DNA of 64,000 nucleotides from Prunus persica. Taxonomy: Eukaryota > Streptophyta > Magnoliopsida > Rosales > Rosaceae. The stretch is taken from contig NC_034015.1 in the NCBI RefSeq assembly GCF_000346465.2, forward strand, positions 13,995,507 to 14,059,506, given 5' to 3'. The notes below the pieces were generated by a model. The model saw only the letters and a program-made list of their open reading frames with translations. It was not told the DNA's origin and did not search any database. Every line of letters begins with the position of its first letter. The first letter of the stretch is position 1. A program made the position numbers and the translations under genes. This document shows, piece by piece, positions 1 to 10,285 of the stretch.

Positions 1-56
1 GAGAAGAGTTGAAAGAAAAGCAAGTTTATAAGAAATAATTGGGGACTAATGCCTAC

Positions 57-2928
57 CTTTTTTAAATTTTCATTCTCCAATGCCAGATCAGCAGCTTTTC
101 TGGTTAACTCCTCACACAGAGCCTGTAGAACAAGGAAAGATGCATAATTTGCTAAAGTCTAAATGTCCGATGGCCAAGAATGCAATCTGCACTGGACACA
201 TACCATGCAATTTGAGAATAACAAACACAACTCATGAAGATCTATTGTTTTAAAAAAGGAAAAGATAAAAAGTGACAAAAAACAATGCACTTTGTGACTC
301 ATTTAATTTACTACCTCAGTGACACATGGTGCATGTCATATTATGGTTAGGATAGTCATTACATGAACAGCAACTATCCAATATGTTATTTTACAAAAGC
401 ACATATACACACATTCATATCATTTAGTTATTCCTGAGACTGCAAAATGCAAGGAGGCCCTCAATTGTGATAAATGATTAGTATAGGACGGGAGAATAAC
501 CACCACATTTCTCCAGGATCCCAAAGCAGAAATTTTTTTATGAACCCAAAGCAGAAATTTACTCAATACCCTAAAGCCCAAAAAAAAAAAAAAAAGACAA
601 AAAATAATCTCTGGATCCTAGGACAGGAGTATAACTGGTATAACCTAATTACCGAACAGAAGCTTGTATTATAGGGAATTGAACCCATACTCCTGTTGCC
701 TAAGTGTCAAAATGCTTTCACAATTTTCCAAGCCATAAAATAGCAATAACTATCTAGCAGAACATTGTTCTCGGTGTTGACCATTTGATAAAATGAAGAC
801 ACAATGACGTCAACAGACTTGAATTAAATACAAGGAACAAATGCAACCTTTACCATATTGAGGAATATATGAAGAAAATATTGATAGTCATAAAATTTCC
901 TCCCCATCCCTCTTAAACACTCCCAGAAAAAGGAAAAAAAAAATTGATATGCAATAAGTAGAGTAACATCAGCTTACCTGCCTCCGACGAATTGTCTGTC
1001 TGGCTGACTCTCTGTTGGCCAATATTCTGCGTATTCTCCGCTCTTCCTTCTCCTCCTGAACAAGGTAAACATTAATTAAAACTAGAAAAGAAAAAGTAGT
1101 CACAGAACATCACTTTAGCGGGAAGAAGTTTAAAGGCTCAGTACCTCAGTTAAATTCCGCCTTGACTTGCTGCAACTGAATGATGGGTAACTTGTAGTGC
1201 AAATTGGACTTAACTTTGTTACTTCAGCATCATGCTCAGCCTTCACAATCTCATTGCTCAGAACCTGCTCAGTCTTCAGCAGTTCCGTTACTACATTGGT
1301 GCAAACCGTTTCACATTGCCGCAGACCTGTTACTGCTTGGTCCTGCTATATCAAAAATAAAATTAAAATAAAATAAATCATGAAGTCCTGCAGAAAATAG
1401 TGTGATTTGGTGACAGAGCCCATTTTATTTGGGAGATTGGATAGCATAAGTTTTTAGTACATTTGTCGATAAACTTATTTTGGACTGGAGTATTGACATC
1501 ACCGTTTAACAGACTAACACACCCTCCGCTGTTGTAAATTTGGCGTACTTCACATAATTTTACTCAAATATCATTGGACTGGCTAACCTTATTTGGACAA
1601 ATCCTAATGGTGATGTAATTTGCATACTTGAAAAAGGATTCTAGCCGAACCAGCCATGGACTCGGCCCCATTACCATGTACGTCGTTTGTCTCCTATCCT
1701 GACGTTAATATCATTAAATTCTGGTCATATATGCATTCAAATGGTTACATTTATATCAATGTTTAAAATTTCTTGTCTCGTTGCTTGGATTGGGTGGAGT
1801 CACAAACATTGTCATGGGGATTCAAGCTTAAATAGCCATAAGTTTAAAGAAAAACATAATAAACTCATCTAATAACACAAAATTCTTTGTATTGATTCAT
1901 AAATCATTAGAAATCTCGTTGGAATCTTATAAACTACAATATTCATAATTTGACATTTTTAAAAAGTCACCAATAAACAACTCATTACATACAATAAGCC
2001 AAAAAGAAAATAAGTATAAATAAACTGCATAGCCAAGCCAAGGTGTTTACTCAAAAGAAAATTGATAAATGTTCACTTGTTTGGTTTTGCACATGGACTA
2101 GAAGGGTCAAAACTAAGGATATAATATATAAAAATCAAAATACATATATGAATTATGACCAAATTTGAAAGTTGAGAAGGGTCAAATGACACTCCTGAGA
2201 AGGGTGAGCTTACTTTGAAAACATTTTACGTTTTTTGAACTTAGAATCAATGCTTAAAACTAAATGGTGACAATGTTATTACCCAATTCCAAAGTTGTTT
2301 ACTTTATTTTCTCCGAAACAACCCCAAATGGGTAAGGAGCCATTCCTCCGCCAATAAGTCCATTGTTTGTTTCATAAAGCATTCACTCAGCCGAATCTTT
2401 GAATTTATCCCATTCAAGTAAAATTACTCATTTTGGCCAATCCCACCATTTTATTTCTTCCGCTACTCTTTTCTTTCATTATCCAACAAATAAAAAGTCT
2501 CTTTTTAAAATGGATACATAAAATATCTCGATAATCATATAAATATCATGACAATAACAGTGCTAAAATTAAAAAAACCATTCACAGAAACAAACCTGAG
2601 AAAGATCCGGACAGGTGGGAACAGGGTCAACCGGGTTCAAACCCAAATGACCCGGAGGAGACTCGCTCTTGACTCGCTTCTTGGCCCGCTTCCCTTTCAG
2701 CCCCCAATTCCCCGCGGATTCAGCGCCGCTACTCTCCCGCATCGCCAAATGCGCCAAATCCGCGAGCGCCTCCGCCGCCTCGAGCTCCTCCTTCACCATC
2801 CGATCCGCCGCGCCGCCAAACCTATCCACCGAAACGCCCGTCGCAGAGCCAGACGAAGACGACGACGACGAAGCCGCCGCCGTGGAGCCAGTCGAGCTCG
2901 AAAACGACCGTCGTTCGGAAGAAACCAT
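57..2928 (-). CDS. Atypical bZIP transcription factor-like protein, 5' part (runs off left edge)
   Basis: Four phase-0 coding exons are visible: 2596-2928, 1145-1342, 978-1055 and 57-122, about 225 residues. The last ends in a GT donor, so the protein continues beyond position 1. The ATG at 2928 opens a Ser-rich N-terminus, followed by an acidic helix (MVKEELEAAEALADLAHLAM) and a basic patch (KGKRAKKRVKSE). Exon 2 encodes a mostly helical linker. Exons 3 and 4 together encode a bZIP-like domain: RRILANRESARQTIRRRQ, then a zipper with Leu every seven residues (LTRKAAD-LALENEN-L). In bZIPs the consensus is N-x7-R/K-x9-L; here it reads N-x7-I-x9-L. Likely role (inference): a nuclear DNA-binding or dimerising regulator with altered or lost specificity. 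I cannot assign an Arabidopsis locus. The antisense ORF over exon 1 is a GC-rich shadow. Confidence 0.85.
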
Positions 2929-3046
2929 GGCTCCTGCCGCTCAGGAAACAAACACAGAGCAAGTGTTTGTGTATTTGAGCGTGAGAAAGTTGTGTGTACT
3001 TGGTTTATTTCTTCAGCACGCGGTAAGCTAGTCAAGCGCGACAGAA

Positions 3047-3050
<4 letters not shown>

Positions 3051-3088
<38 letters not shown>
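3051..3088. repeat. (AG)n microsatellite in the bZIP leader/promoter
   Basis: Uninterrupted AG dinucleotide run, about 120 bp upstream of the bZIP ATG, reading as (CT)n on the coding strand. CT/GA tracts are common in plant 5' leaders and are bound by GAGA-binding BPC proteins (established knowledge). Whether this one is functional is unknown. Confidence 0.95.
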
Positions 3089-3091
<3 letters not shown>

Positions 3092-4420
3092 TACTGGTTC
3101 GAAAGCAAAGAGCACAGGGTTGTGAGAGAGTGCCACTTGTCAAGCCACCTCAGGCCACGACGTCTTCGCTAAATCGACCTCCATATATCTCCGCACGCCA
3201 CGTTTTCACTCCGTAGCCGATTGTGCTCGTGTGGCCTCGCACGTGGGAGGAGTGGGGGGTGCCGCACAAGTGGCTTTGGGGACGCTCTCCACGTGGATTT
3301 CTTTGTTGTCTTGCGCTTTCTCGATGCGGTTAATTTTGGTGGCGAGGTGGATACGTGGAGGTCGATGGAGCCAGAAGGTGAGTTTTTTTAACCGCGCGAT
3401 GAAGACAGAGATTTTACTGCTTGAGTAGACAGCTGAACTGAAGTGGTAAGGTACGGTTACAGCTGTGACCGGTGGGTCCCACTGGTTGCTGTTGTGTTGT
3501 GCTTAGCTGACAACCTTTTTCAAGTCTAGGGTTAATTTGGTGAAAAGTACTGTCGGGCTTTGGGCTAACATTAAGTTTCCTCAAGTATTGGGGATATTTC
3601 GGTACTCATTGGCCCAACCCCAACCCAATTGCAGTGTCCAAAGGAAATTTCTTCATTTTTTTTCTCTGTTTTTCCAATTAATCTATGTTCCTTTCTATCT
3701 TTTGATTAGAGCGGATGTGATCGTCATTCTGCATCCGAATTCGAATACTCCTCTCCGTGCTTTAGATTAGAATAAAAGTAGAACATCGTTTATATAAAAT
3801 ATATTTTATATATATACAAATGTAGATTGGATTAAATTAAGGTGATCTCCACTCCGCCTTTTTTTTCTTGTGCAGTAACTTAAATGTGGATTAATGTGCA
3901 TACATTGGCTACATTTTCAAATGTAGTTTTTCATTGGCTCTGACAAGATCACGGGTTGCATATATAAACGTGAAATATTGCTTCTTCATTTTTTTAAACC
4001 TGAATTTTACTTCAGCAGATGATCCTGTGTATGCTTTATAACTTCTGTTACTGAACGAAATCCATATTTCCCAAGACCATTTATACATACCATGAGTTAG
4101 CAGCAGCACTAAATTTTTAAACAAAAAAACACTTGGCTTAGTTCTAAAAAGAAGAGCATTTGTGAATCTGATAGTAAGTTGAAGCAGTGGGCTTCTACTA
4201 GGGAAAATTTTCAAACTTCACCCGGCTCACCTAGATTCCACTTTCACTATAGTGGACCAAACACAACCAGTAGGCAGTAAGAAGATAATGCAATAACCAT
4301 TCTAAAAAGTTGAGTTGACAGGAAGCTGATGAGATATGTAATTATTTACATTCTCTAAAATATCCATTAGGCAAGGTGCACAAAACTGATTATGATGATC
4401 ATGATCATGATAAGCGCAGT
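3089..4420. other. Intergenic: GC-rich bZIP promoter side, then the IQM 3' flank
   Basis: No convincing gene. From about 3155 to 3360 the sequence is GC-rich and unusually dense in ACGT cores: acgacgtc near 3157, ccacgtttt near 3198, gcacgtggg near 3240, ccacgtgga near 3290 and tacgtgga near 3350. It probably forms the promoter of the minus-strand bZIP gene. The open frames here are short, and those near 3.9-4.2 kb lie in what is probably the 3' untranslated region of the IQM gene. Confidence 0.5.
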
Positions 4421-7377
4421 TTAATCACCAGAGGTCTTATCGCCATTATTGACGTCTGAGGTGGAATTCGACGTTGGTGATGGGAGACCAGGGAACCTCC
4501 TGTAGTAGGATGGTGTGGGGGGAGACCTTGGAGAGTTAACAAACTCCAGGGCCTGCATTCTCAGCTCTACTGGGTAATCAGCAACACAACCAATTCTCGG
4601 GCCAGCTCCTGTTGACCACTTGAGCGATAGCTGGTGCCCCAGTTGGTATGATTTCGCTGATGAGTTCCTGGAGTTGATCCTCTGCAATATCTTATTCTTA
4701 GGCACCTCAGCTCTTGGACTATGCAGACCACCAGATAAAGTCCTTTTGTAATCAGGTTTCGCTTCTGTTTGGCAAAGTTCAGTGGATTCTGGGGACTGGG
4801 ATTTCTCTGTCTCCAATTCTTCTGGAACCTCAGGTTTAGGAGCTTCAATGTTGGTTGGCAGTTTAAATGTAGTCCCACCATTATACTTCCCTTCATCATA
4901 GCCATCAGATTCGTCACTTGGCTTGCGTATCTGGAGAACAAAATAGTTGAGACATACCATTAGCAAAAGGCAGATTAATGCATCAAATACGTTTTAAATG
5001 TAGTCCCGTCATTATACTTGCTCATCAAGGTTTTGACCAATCCAGGGTTCAACTGAGGTATATTGATTTTGTTTTCTAGGTTGCTATTTTATCATAAAAA
5101 CTCTACAGAATCACATATATGCACGAGTACCTGAACTTTATCAAGGTTCACTCCGTTTTCCTTGAAAAAGGATAATAAGGTATCAAGCCTGTCATCTGTT
5201 GGCCGGTAATGACCGCTATATGCAGAGATGGACTGAAAAGTGAAAGCATAAGGATCAGATACTATAAATCAACATACTGTATCAGAACTTTGCCTTACAA
5301 AATCTTGCTTGTGGTTGAGGTTGTGGATGTTAATTCTTTTATGTTTGATTAGAGATTGAACATGGCCACTGTAAAAGTTTACCTTCAAAACTCCATGCTC
5401 TACCTCAAGCCTTCCAGCAGCTATTGTTGCTCCTCCAGCCAAGAAGCTAGAATGATGGAAAACACCTTTCTTTTTCTGGAAACAATAAACAATGTATTAG
5501 TCGTTTCGGATAACAACAGCGAATTCAAATACGGGAATTTTGTCAAACAAAAAAGAAAGGTCTTATGTTGTTCAACTCTTACCTCACCAGCATACAGTTT
5601 CTTAGAGGTGCTCATAACAAATATCCACTTAGCTCCTGGCGATCCTTCCTTTGTATCAAGAAGCTCTCGAGTTTGTGAGTGAACAATTAGCCCTTCAGCA
5701 ACATCATATTCATAATGCACCCTCTCTTGCTAAATTCATCAACGGCGGCAGAAAAGGGGTTAAAATAAAGAACATCAAGTTTCATAAAATCATGTATCAA
5801 AATTTACTTGATAACTATATTGAATTGATTCATAGAAGCACGTACAGGTCCAAGATATTTGATGCATTGTTGCCGAAGCTTTGATCTGCTACATTCTTTG
5901 AGATCAAGCTCTTTTCCATCTCCTACATCCAACCTGCAAAGAAAAAAGTTAGAAACAAAAACCAAAAATCAAACATTAATCGAGGAAAAAGATGGAGAAT
6001 ACAAGTGAGCATGAGATTGAGAGGGAACATGAGAGTGGGGAGGAGTAACAAAAGTAAAAACAAAAACTAAAAACTGAAATCTATTTGAAATTGTTTTCAC
6101 TTTTGTTACTCCTCCCTCCCATCATCCCCTCTCATCCTCTCTCTCAATCTAATCCGCCCTCACATTCTCACTTTCATTTTCCTCTGTACTCTAGCACAAA
6201 AAATGAAAACTAAAAACTAAAATTGAAATGGTTATCAAATGGGCCCTAAGCGAGTAATCAAATGCTTCAACCTTTTTATTTTTATTTTTTTTCTTTTTAA
6301 TCCCTTTTATTTTAGCCAATTAGCATCTAGTGAGGAAAAAATATGGTAATTTTACTTACCAGTAAAAAAATGGCTGACCAGCATCCGCTTTACTCCACTC
6401 TTCATAATAGACATGCAAGCTATGCCCATACCTATGCCTTGGATCAATCTACACACCCACCCAAAGTGCAATTCAGTAAATACAAAGACAACCAAATGAT
6501 AAACAAGAATTAAATATATACAAAAAAAAAAAATCAAAAAAATTAAATTTTATTTATGAAAAATAATTACAGCTTCAATCCAATGCTGAAAAGCCAATTT
6601 CTGTGCTTTGGCGTCTTTGGAGAGTCCCTTGCCCACCTGCCCAAAAGTCCAAAATTTCACACAACACTATTACACACTCTCTCTCTCTCATTTCATAACC
6701 AAAATTCAACACAGAGAAATTACCCACAATTTCTTTTTCTTTTCTGATCCAAACCCAGAAATTAAAATTTAATTTCTCCAAAAAAAAATTGGTACCTTGG
6801 AAGCATTCTTGCCGACGCGGTTCCACTTTGAAGTCACAGATTCAGTCGTATTGTTATCAAAGAATGAAATCGTGGTGCGATTCAATCTCCAAGAGTCTAT
6901 CGCTTGCCACCTTCAATTCATAAATACCCCTCATTTTTCAGTTAATTTCCAAAAAAATAAAAAAATTAATAATATTTGAGTGTGTGGTGCTTGTCCTTGA
7001 GAACGCTGAACAGTTGGAAAGAAAATAAATAAATAAAAGCGAAAGCACAGAGATTTGGTATACTCTCACCAGTACTCTTCCGCCACGACGGCTGTGTCAG
7101 CTAACCTACGCCGGGTGCGGTAACTCCGGTACACCTTCTGAACCTTCACAGCGGCCGTCGACACGGACCACCCGCCCATCGGCGCGTCCGTCTCACTCGC
7201 CATCATCCCGCCTTTAGTCAACGGAACCACTTCGTTGCATGAGGCGTCGCATTTGGGGTCAACGGCGGGCATTTCGGAGCCCCGGAAGTTGCGAGAACCT
7301 CGGTCGCTGAGAGAGAAAGAAGAGAATGGAGGCTTATCGAATGTCGGGAGCGACTGAGTCTGAGTTTCCACCTCCAT
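4421..7377 (-). CDS. IQ-motif calmodulin-binding protein, IQM family
   Basis: Nine exons (7070-7377, 6796-6910, 6571-6636, 6360-6448, 5846-5933, 5583-5729, 5383-5475, 5131-5232, 4421-4930) join in frame to 505 aa, normal for the IQM family. One IQ motif lies at about residues 74-93 ([20 protein letters not shown]). The conserved IQM core follows: [15 protein letters not shown] block, [89 protein letters not shown] and [18 protein letters not shown]. The C-terminal exon is low-complexity and Ser/Pro-rich. IQM proteins bind calmodulin without needing calcium and act in stress and stomatal signalling (family knowledge). The start is the ATG at 7377; the frame upstream has no other ATG. Its position near MDHAR and KIPK genes suggests IQM3 orthology, but the paralogue number is unproven. 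Confidence 0.93.
5995..6173. repeat. Fold-back (inverted-repeat) element in IQM intron 4
   Basis: An 18-bp perfect inverted pair (gggaggagtaacaaaagt at 6038-6055 and its complement at 6099-6116) sits inside longer imperfect arms. Left arm: about 5995-6037, with gtgag...gattgagag...catgagag. Right arm: about 6117-6173, with the complementary ctctcat...ctctctcaatc...ctcac. It lies in the intron between exons 4 and 5 and does not disturb splice sites. It resembles a fold-back MITE; no clear target duplication was found. Confidence 0.7.
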
Positions 7378-7603
7378 TTTGATCAAAGAGACAGAGTTGG
7401 GAAAATATTTATTGATTTGTGGATGGGGTTTGTTTTACCGGGAAACCTACCTGTCAACTTTTTAATTCATTTCTGGATTTTCTGGGAAGGAGATTATTTG
7501 CGTGCTACTCGCCTCGAGTACAGATTGGGCAGCGTACTCGCTTCCGTGACTGGGCTGAGCTGCTGCTGCTGAGAGTGAGAGCAAACAGAGGACGCTTCCC
7601 ATG

Positions 7604-7611
7604 AATTTATA
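7604..7611 (-). promoter_or_regulatory. Probable TATA box of the IQM gene
   Basis: TATAAATT on the minus strand, about 230 bp upstream of the IQM ATG, predicting a start near 7575 and a leader of roughly 200 nt. This is inferred from sequence and spacing only. Confidence 0.5.
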
Positions 7612-8804
7612 GGGGAATGAAAATGATGGGAGAAGCAGAGAATGAGTATTTCGGAGTGAATCACGTGCTTCGCATTCTGCTTCTGCATTTCCATTTTTCT
7701 TTTTTCTTTTTTTCTATTTTCCACTGCAAAAGATATTTTGACATGTGGAATTGTGCTACACCATGTAAAGAAAGATGGCACTGGACTGACTGGACCCCCA
7801 AAACAATTAAAAACAATCTTATTTGTAATTCAATTCTTTCTTTCTGCGAAATTGCTTCCTTTTTTTATTTTTTTAGATTTCATTTGCAGTTTTTTTTTTT
7901 TTTTTGTCAACTGGCAATTCATTAAATTAATTTGTAGCATTGGTGCAGTTGATGTGTCCACATTAGAGATTTTGTTTTCTTCAAATTCTAAATTTGGTTG
8001 TACGTATAGCCTTTTGGGTTCGTACATGGGATACCAAAAATGTATTCAAGACTTCAAATGTGTACTAAGAATGTTGGACCAATTAAAAAAGTCAAAATAT
8101 TAGACTTGTATTGTGAAATTGATTGACTATGAGACTAGTTGTCCAACCTATTAAGGAGAGTTGCATACCATTTTCTCTTAGGAAAATTCTTTAGAGATGT
8201 CGAAATATGCTCTTTTGCCAGTACCTACCGTGTAACTCACCGCGTATTTGACTAAATGAGACTTTGTCCATCATGAATCTAGGTGAATTAATAATATTTA
8301 AATTATAAAGGCATTTGATTGTCTATTTTTGAACTTTTAGCTTTTCAAATATTCCTCATTTTCTAAAAACTTTATAGCTCCTTCCGACTTTCTACAATTA
8401 ACTAGGGTAACTTACTCGTGCTCTACTTTCTTTCTGATACTTAATACTCACTTTCACACCGAAGCTTTTTAAATATCTCGAGCTGGTACGAAATGCATAC
8501 CTAAATGCTCCAATTTATGGATGGAAAATTCATCCATCCAACCAATAATATTTATTATACTTGACAATCAGTGCACACCAAGGTCTCTCGTTTTTACTGT
8601 TGTAGATCATCCACACTCCAAAAGGAGTCAATCACTTTTTCTTTGCACTTAAATTAAATGGAGACAAAAAAAAACATTCAAAACAACTCAAATAGCAAGT
8701 CAAACTTCAAGTGGGTGGGGGTATTTTAGGAATTTGAAAAAAATATAAAATAGGAAGAAAAAAAAAAGCTTGATTATGTACTTTGTTTAACTGGATTTTT
8801 TTTG

Positions 8805-9500
8805 AGACAAAAGGTGATAAAATTTTATTAAATCAATATGAATAAGGAGTACAAAGAACACATATTGTAAATGAAGTCATCCAAATAACAATATGGTAGA
8901 CATGGGTAAAATTTCTCTAGTGACCTGAGTCAGCCGAAAAGTTGAAATGATTTGGAGAAAATCACTATTGAAAATAATTTTTCTATAACTCCTTTCAACC
9001 TCAATAATTTCCTCAAATCTAGTCCAATGACATCAAGAACTAAAACTAGTAGCTAACCGGCATGACTCTCCTACAGAAACTAAGAACACTCAACAAACTC
9101 AACTAAGTTTCTGGAATCATAAGGAAAAACAAACACAGAAAACTCATAGAGTTTATGGAATTTATTGAACATACTAAATTAAATTTAAAAACTTAAAATA
9201 ACACTAGAAAAAGAAAAACAAACGGCCTAATCTTCCTTTGGAATATGACAAGATGACGTTATCTAGTTACTCCAGGACCTCAACGCACTAGTGAGCAGTG
9301 GATATACCAAGACCACATCGCAACACCTCAAAGAAGAGCCTTGCAAGAGTAGGCACAACCAAAATCAACCCGAATTTAAGACAATAAATCTGCCAAAAAA
9401 AAGATTACATCGATAAAAGTTCACCTAAAGCTGAAAATTACCGAAAATCCGACGAAACCCCCGGATCAGAAGCTTTCTCCCTCTCTTAACAACTAAAGTT
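8805..9500 (-). mobile_element. Poly-A-tailed non-LTR retroposon relic (LINE-like, internally deleted)
   Basis: Read on the minus strand, the segment begins with a CT/GA-rich, leader-like block (agagagggagaaagcttctg near 9470-9490) and ends in tttaataaaattttatcacc followed by an A-rich tail (the T-run at 8809-8815 on the plus strand). No ORF or reverse transcriptase survives. A second tail with the same layout (T-run, then ttttattagatcaat and gagtacaagaaca) occurs at about 22711-22775, so this is a dispersed family. Polarity and poly-A tail indicate a LINE or a LINE-dependent element; exact ends are uncertain. Confidence 0.45.
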
Positions 9501-10162
9501 TGTCTCTATAGCGTTTATATAAACTTTTTAACCACGAAAAATAGATATAATATAATTTTATTACATTGGGAAAAGGAAAAAAAAAACTATGATATGGACC
9601 GTGAAAAATCTTAGGAAAAAAATTAGTATTTGTTTGAGTGATTGCAGACAAAGAAAAATGCGTTGGATGGGGAAATGTAAAATTTTAAAAAGATATTAAA
9701 GATGCTTGCGAACTGTGACATGACACACAAATTGGCCAAATAAAATGACACTTGCACATACGATGTTGCGAGAATTTGAATATTGGATTAGGTAGAAAGA
9801 ATTACATGGCATCTTTCATTAATTTCCATTTGTGGATTTTTTTTTTAATTTTTTAATTTTGTCTTTTCTAGAATCTGTTGTGTAGTGAGTAGTGACTTGG
9901 TAGTAGTAAACCATCTGCAGCATACTAGAGCTTTATAAGTTACGCGCCTCACGTTGCGACGGGGGGAAGACCCATCTGGGCCCACTATCGTCGGAGCCCA
10001 CATCCATCTGTGCGTTTGTCGCACGCGCGTATATGGCAAGGCCACCTCAACGCTATCACACTGTCGTCGTCTTTATTTTATTAAAAGAGTTTTGACGACG
10101 ATTTTTAATTAAAAACGGCAGACAAAGTCGTCGAACGACTCAAAATCCAACACTCCCTGCCC

Positions 10163-10285
10163 ATGGTCTTCGGGGGTGTGCTTCTGGGTCTCTTCCTCTT
10201 CGTCTTCGTCTTCGTCCTCATATCGATTTTCACCAAAGACTTTCACTTTTGGTCAAATTTGACCGCAAATTTAAGAAGACATTAG
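10163..10285 (+). CDS. Candidate small membrane peptide ORF (40 aa), unverified
   Basis: An ATG-to-TAG frame of 40 codons begins MVFGGVLLGLFLFVFVFVLI, a strongly hydrophobic stretch that could form one membrane helix, and ends in a polar, basic tail (NLRRH). It sits at the end of a GC-richer patch containing CGACG-rich sequence that could be a promoter. The hydrophobicity comes partly from a (TCTTCG)n-like low-complexity run, so chance is a good explanation. No family is recognised. Confidence 0.15.
   Translation: MVFGGVLLGLFLFVFVFVLISIFTKDFHFWSNLTANLRRH

Noticed and set aside
2548..3216. Plus-strand 222-codon Arg-rich frame
   Set aside because: It is antisense to bZIP exon 1 and runs through the (AG)n microsatellite; composition reflects GC-rich complement and repeat.
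3909..4214. Minus-strand 101-codon frame as a gene
   Set aside because: Lies just beyond the IQM stop, probably in its 3' untranslated region; no family features.
7600..7602. Minus-strand ATG opening a ~45-codon frame upstream of IQM
   Set aside because: It lies within a few bases of the predicted TATA box, so it is probably not transcribed.
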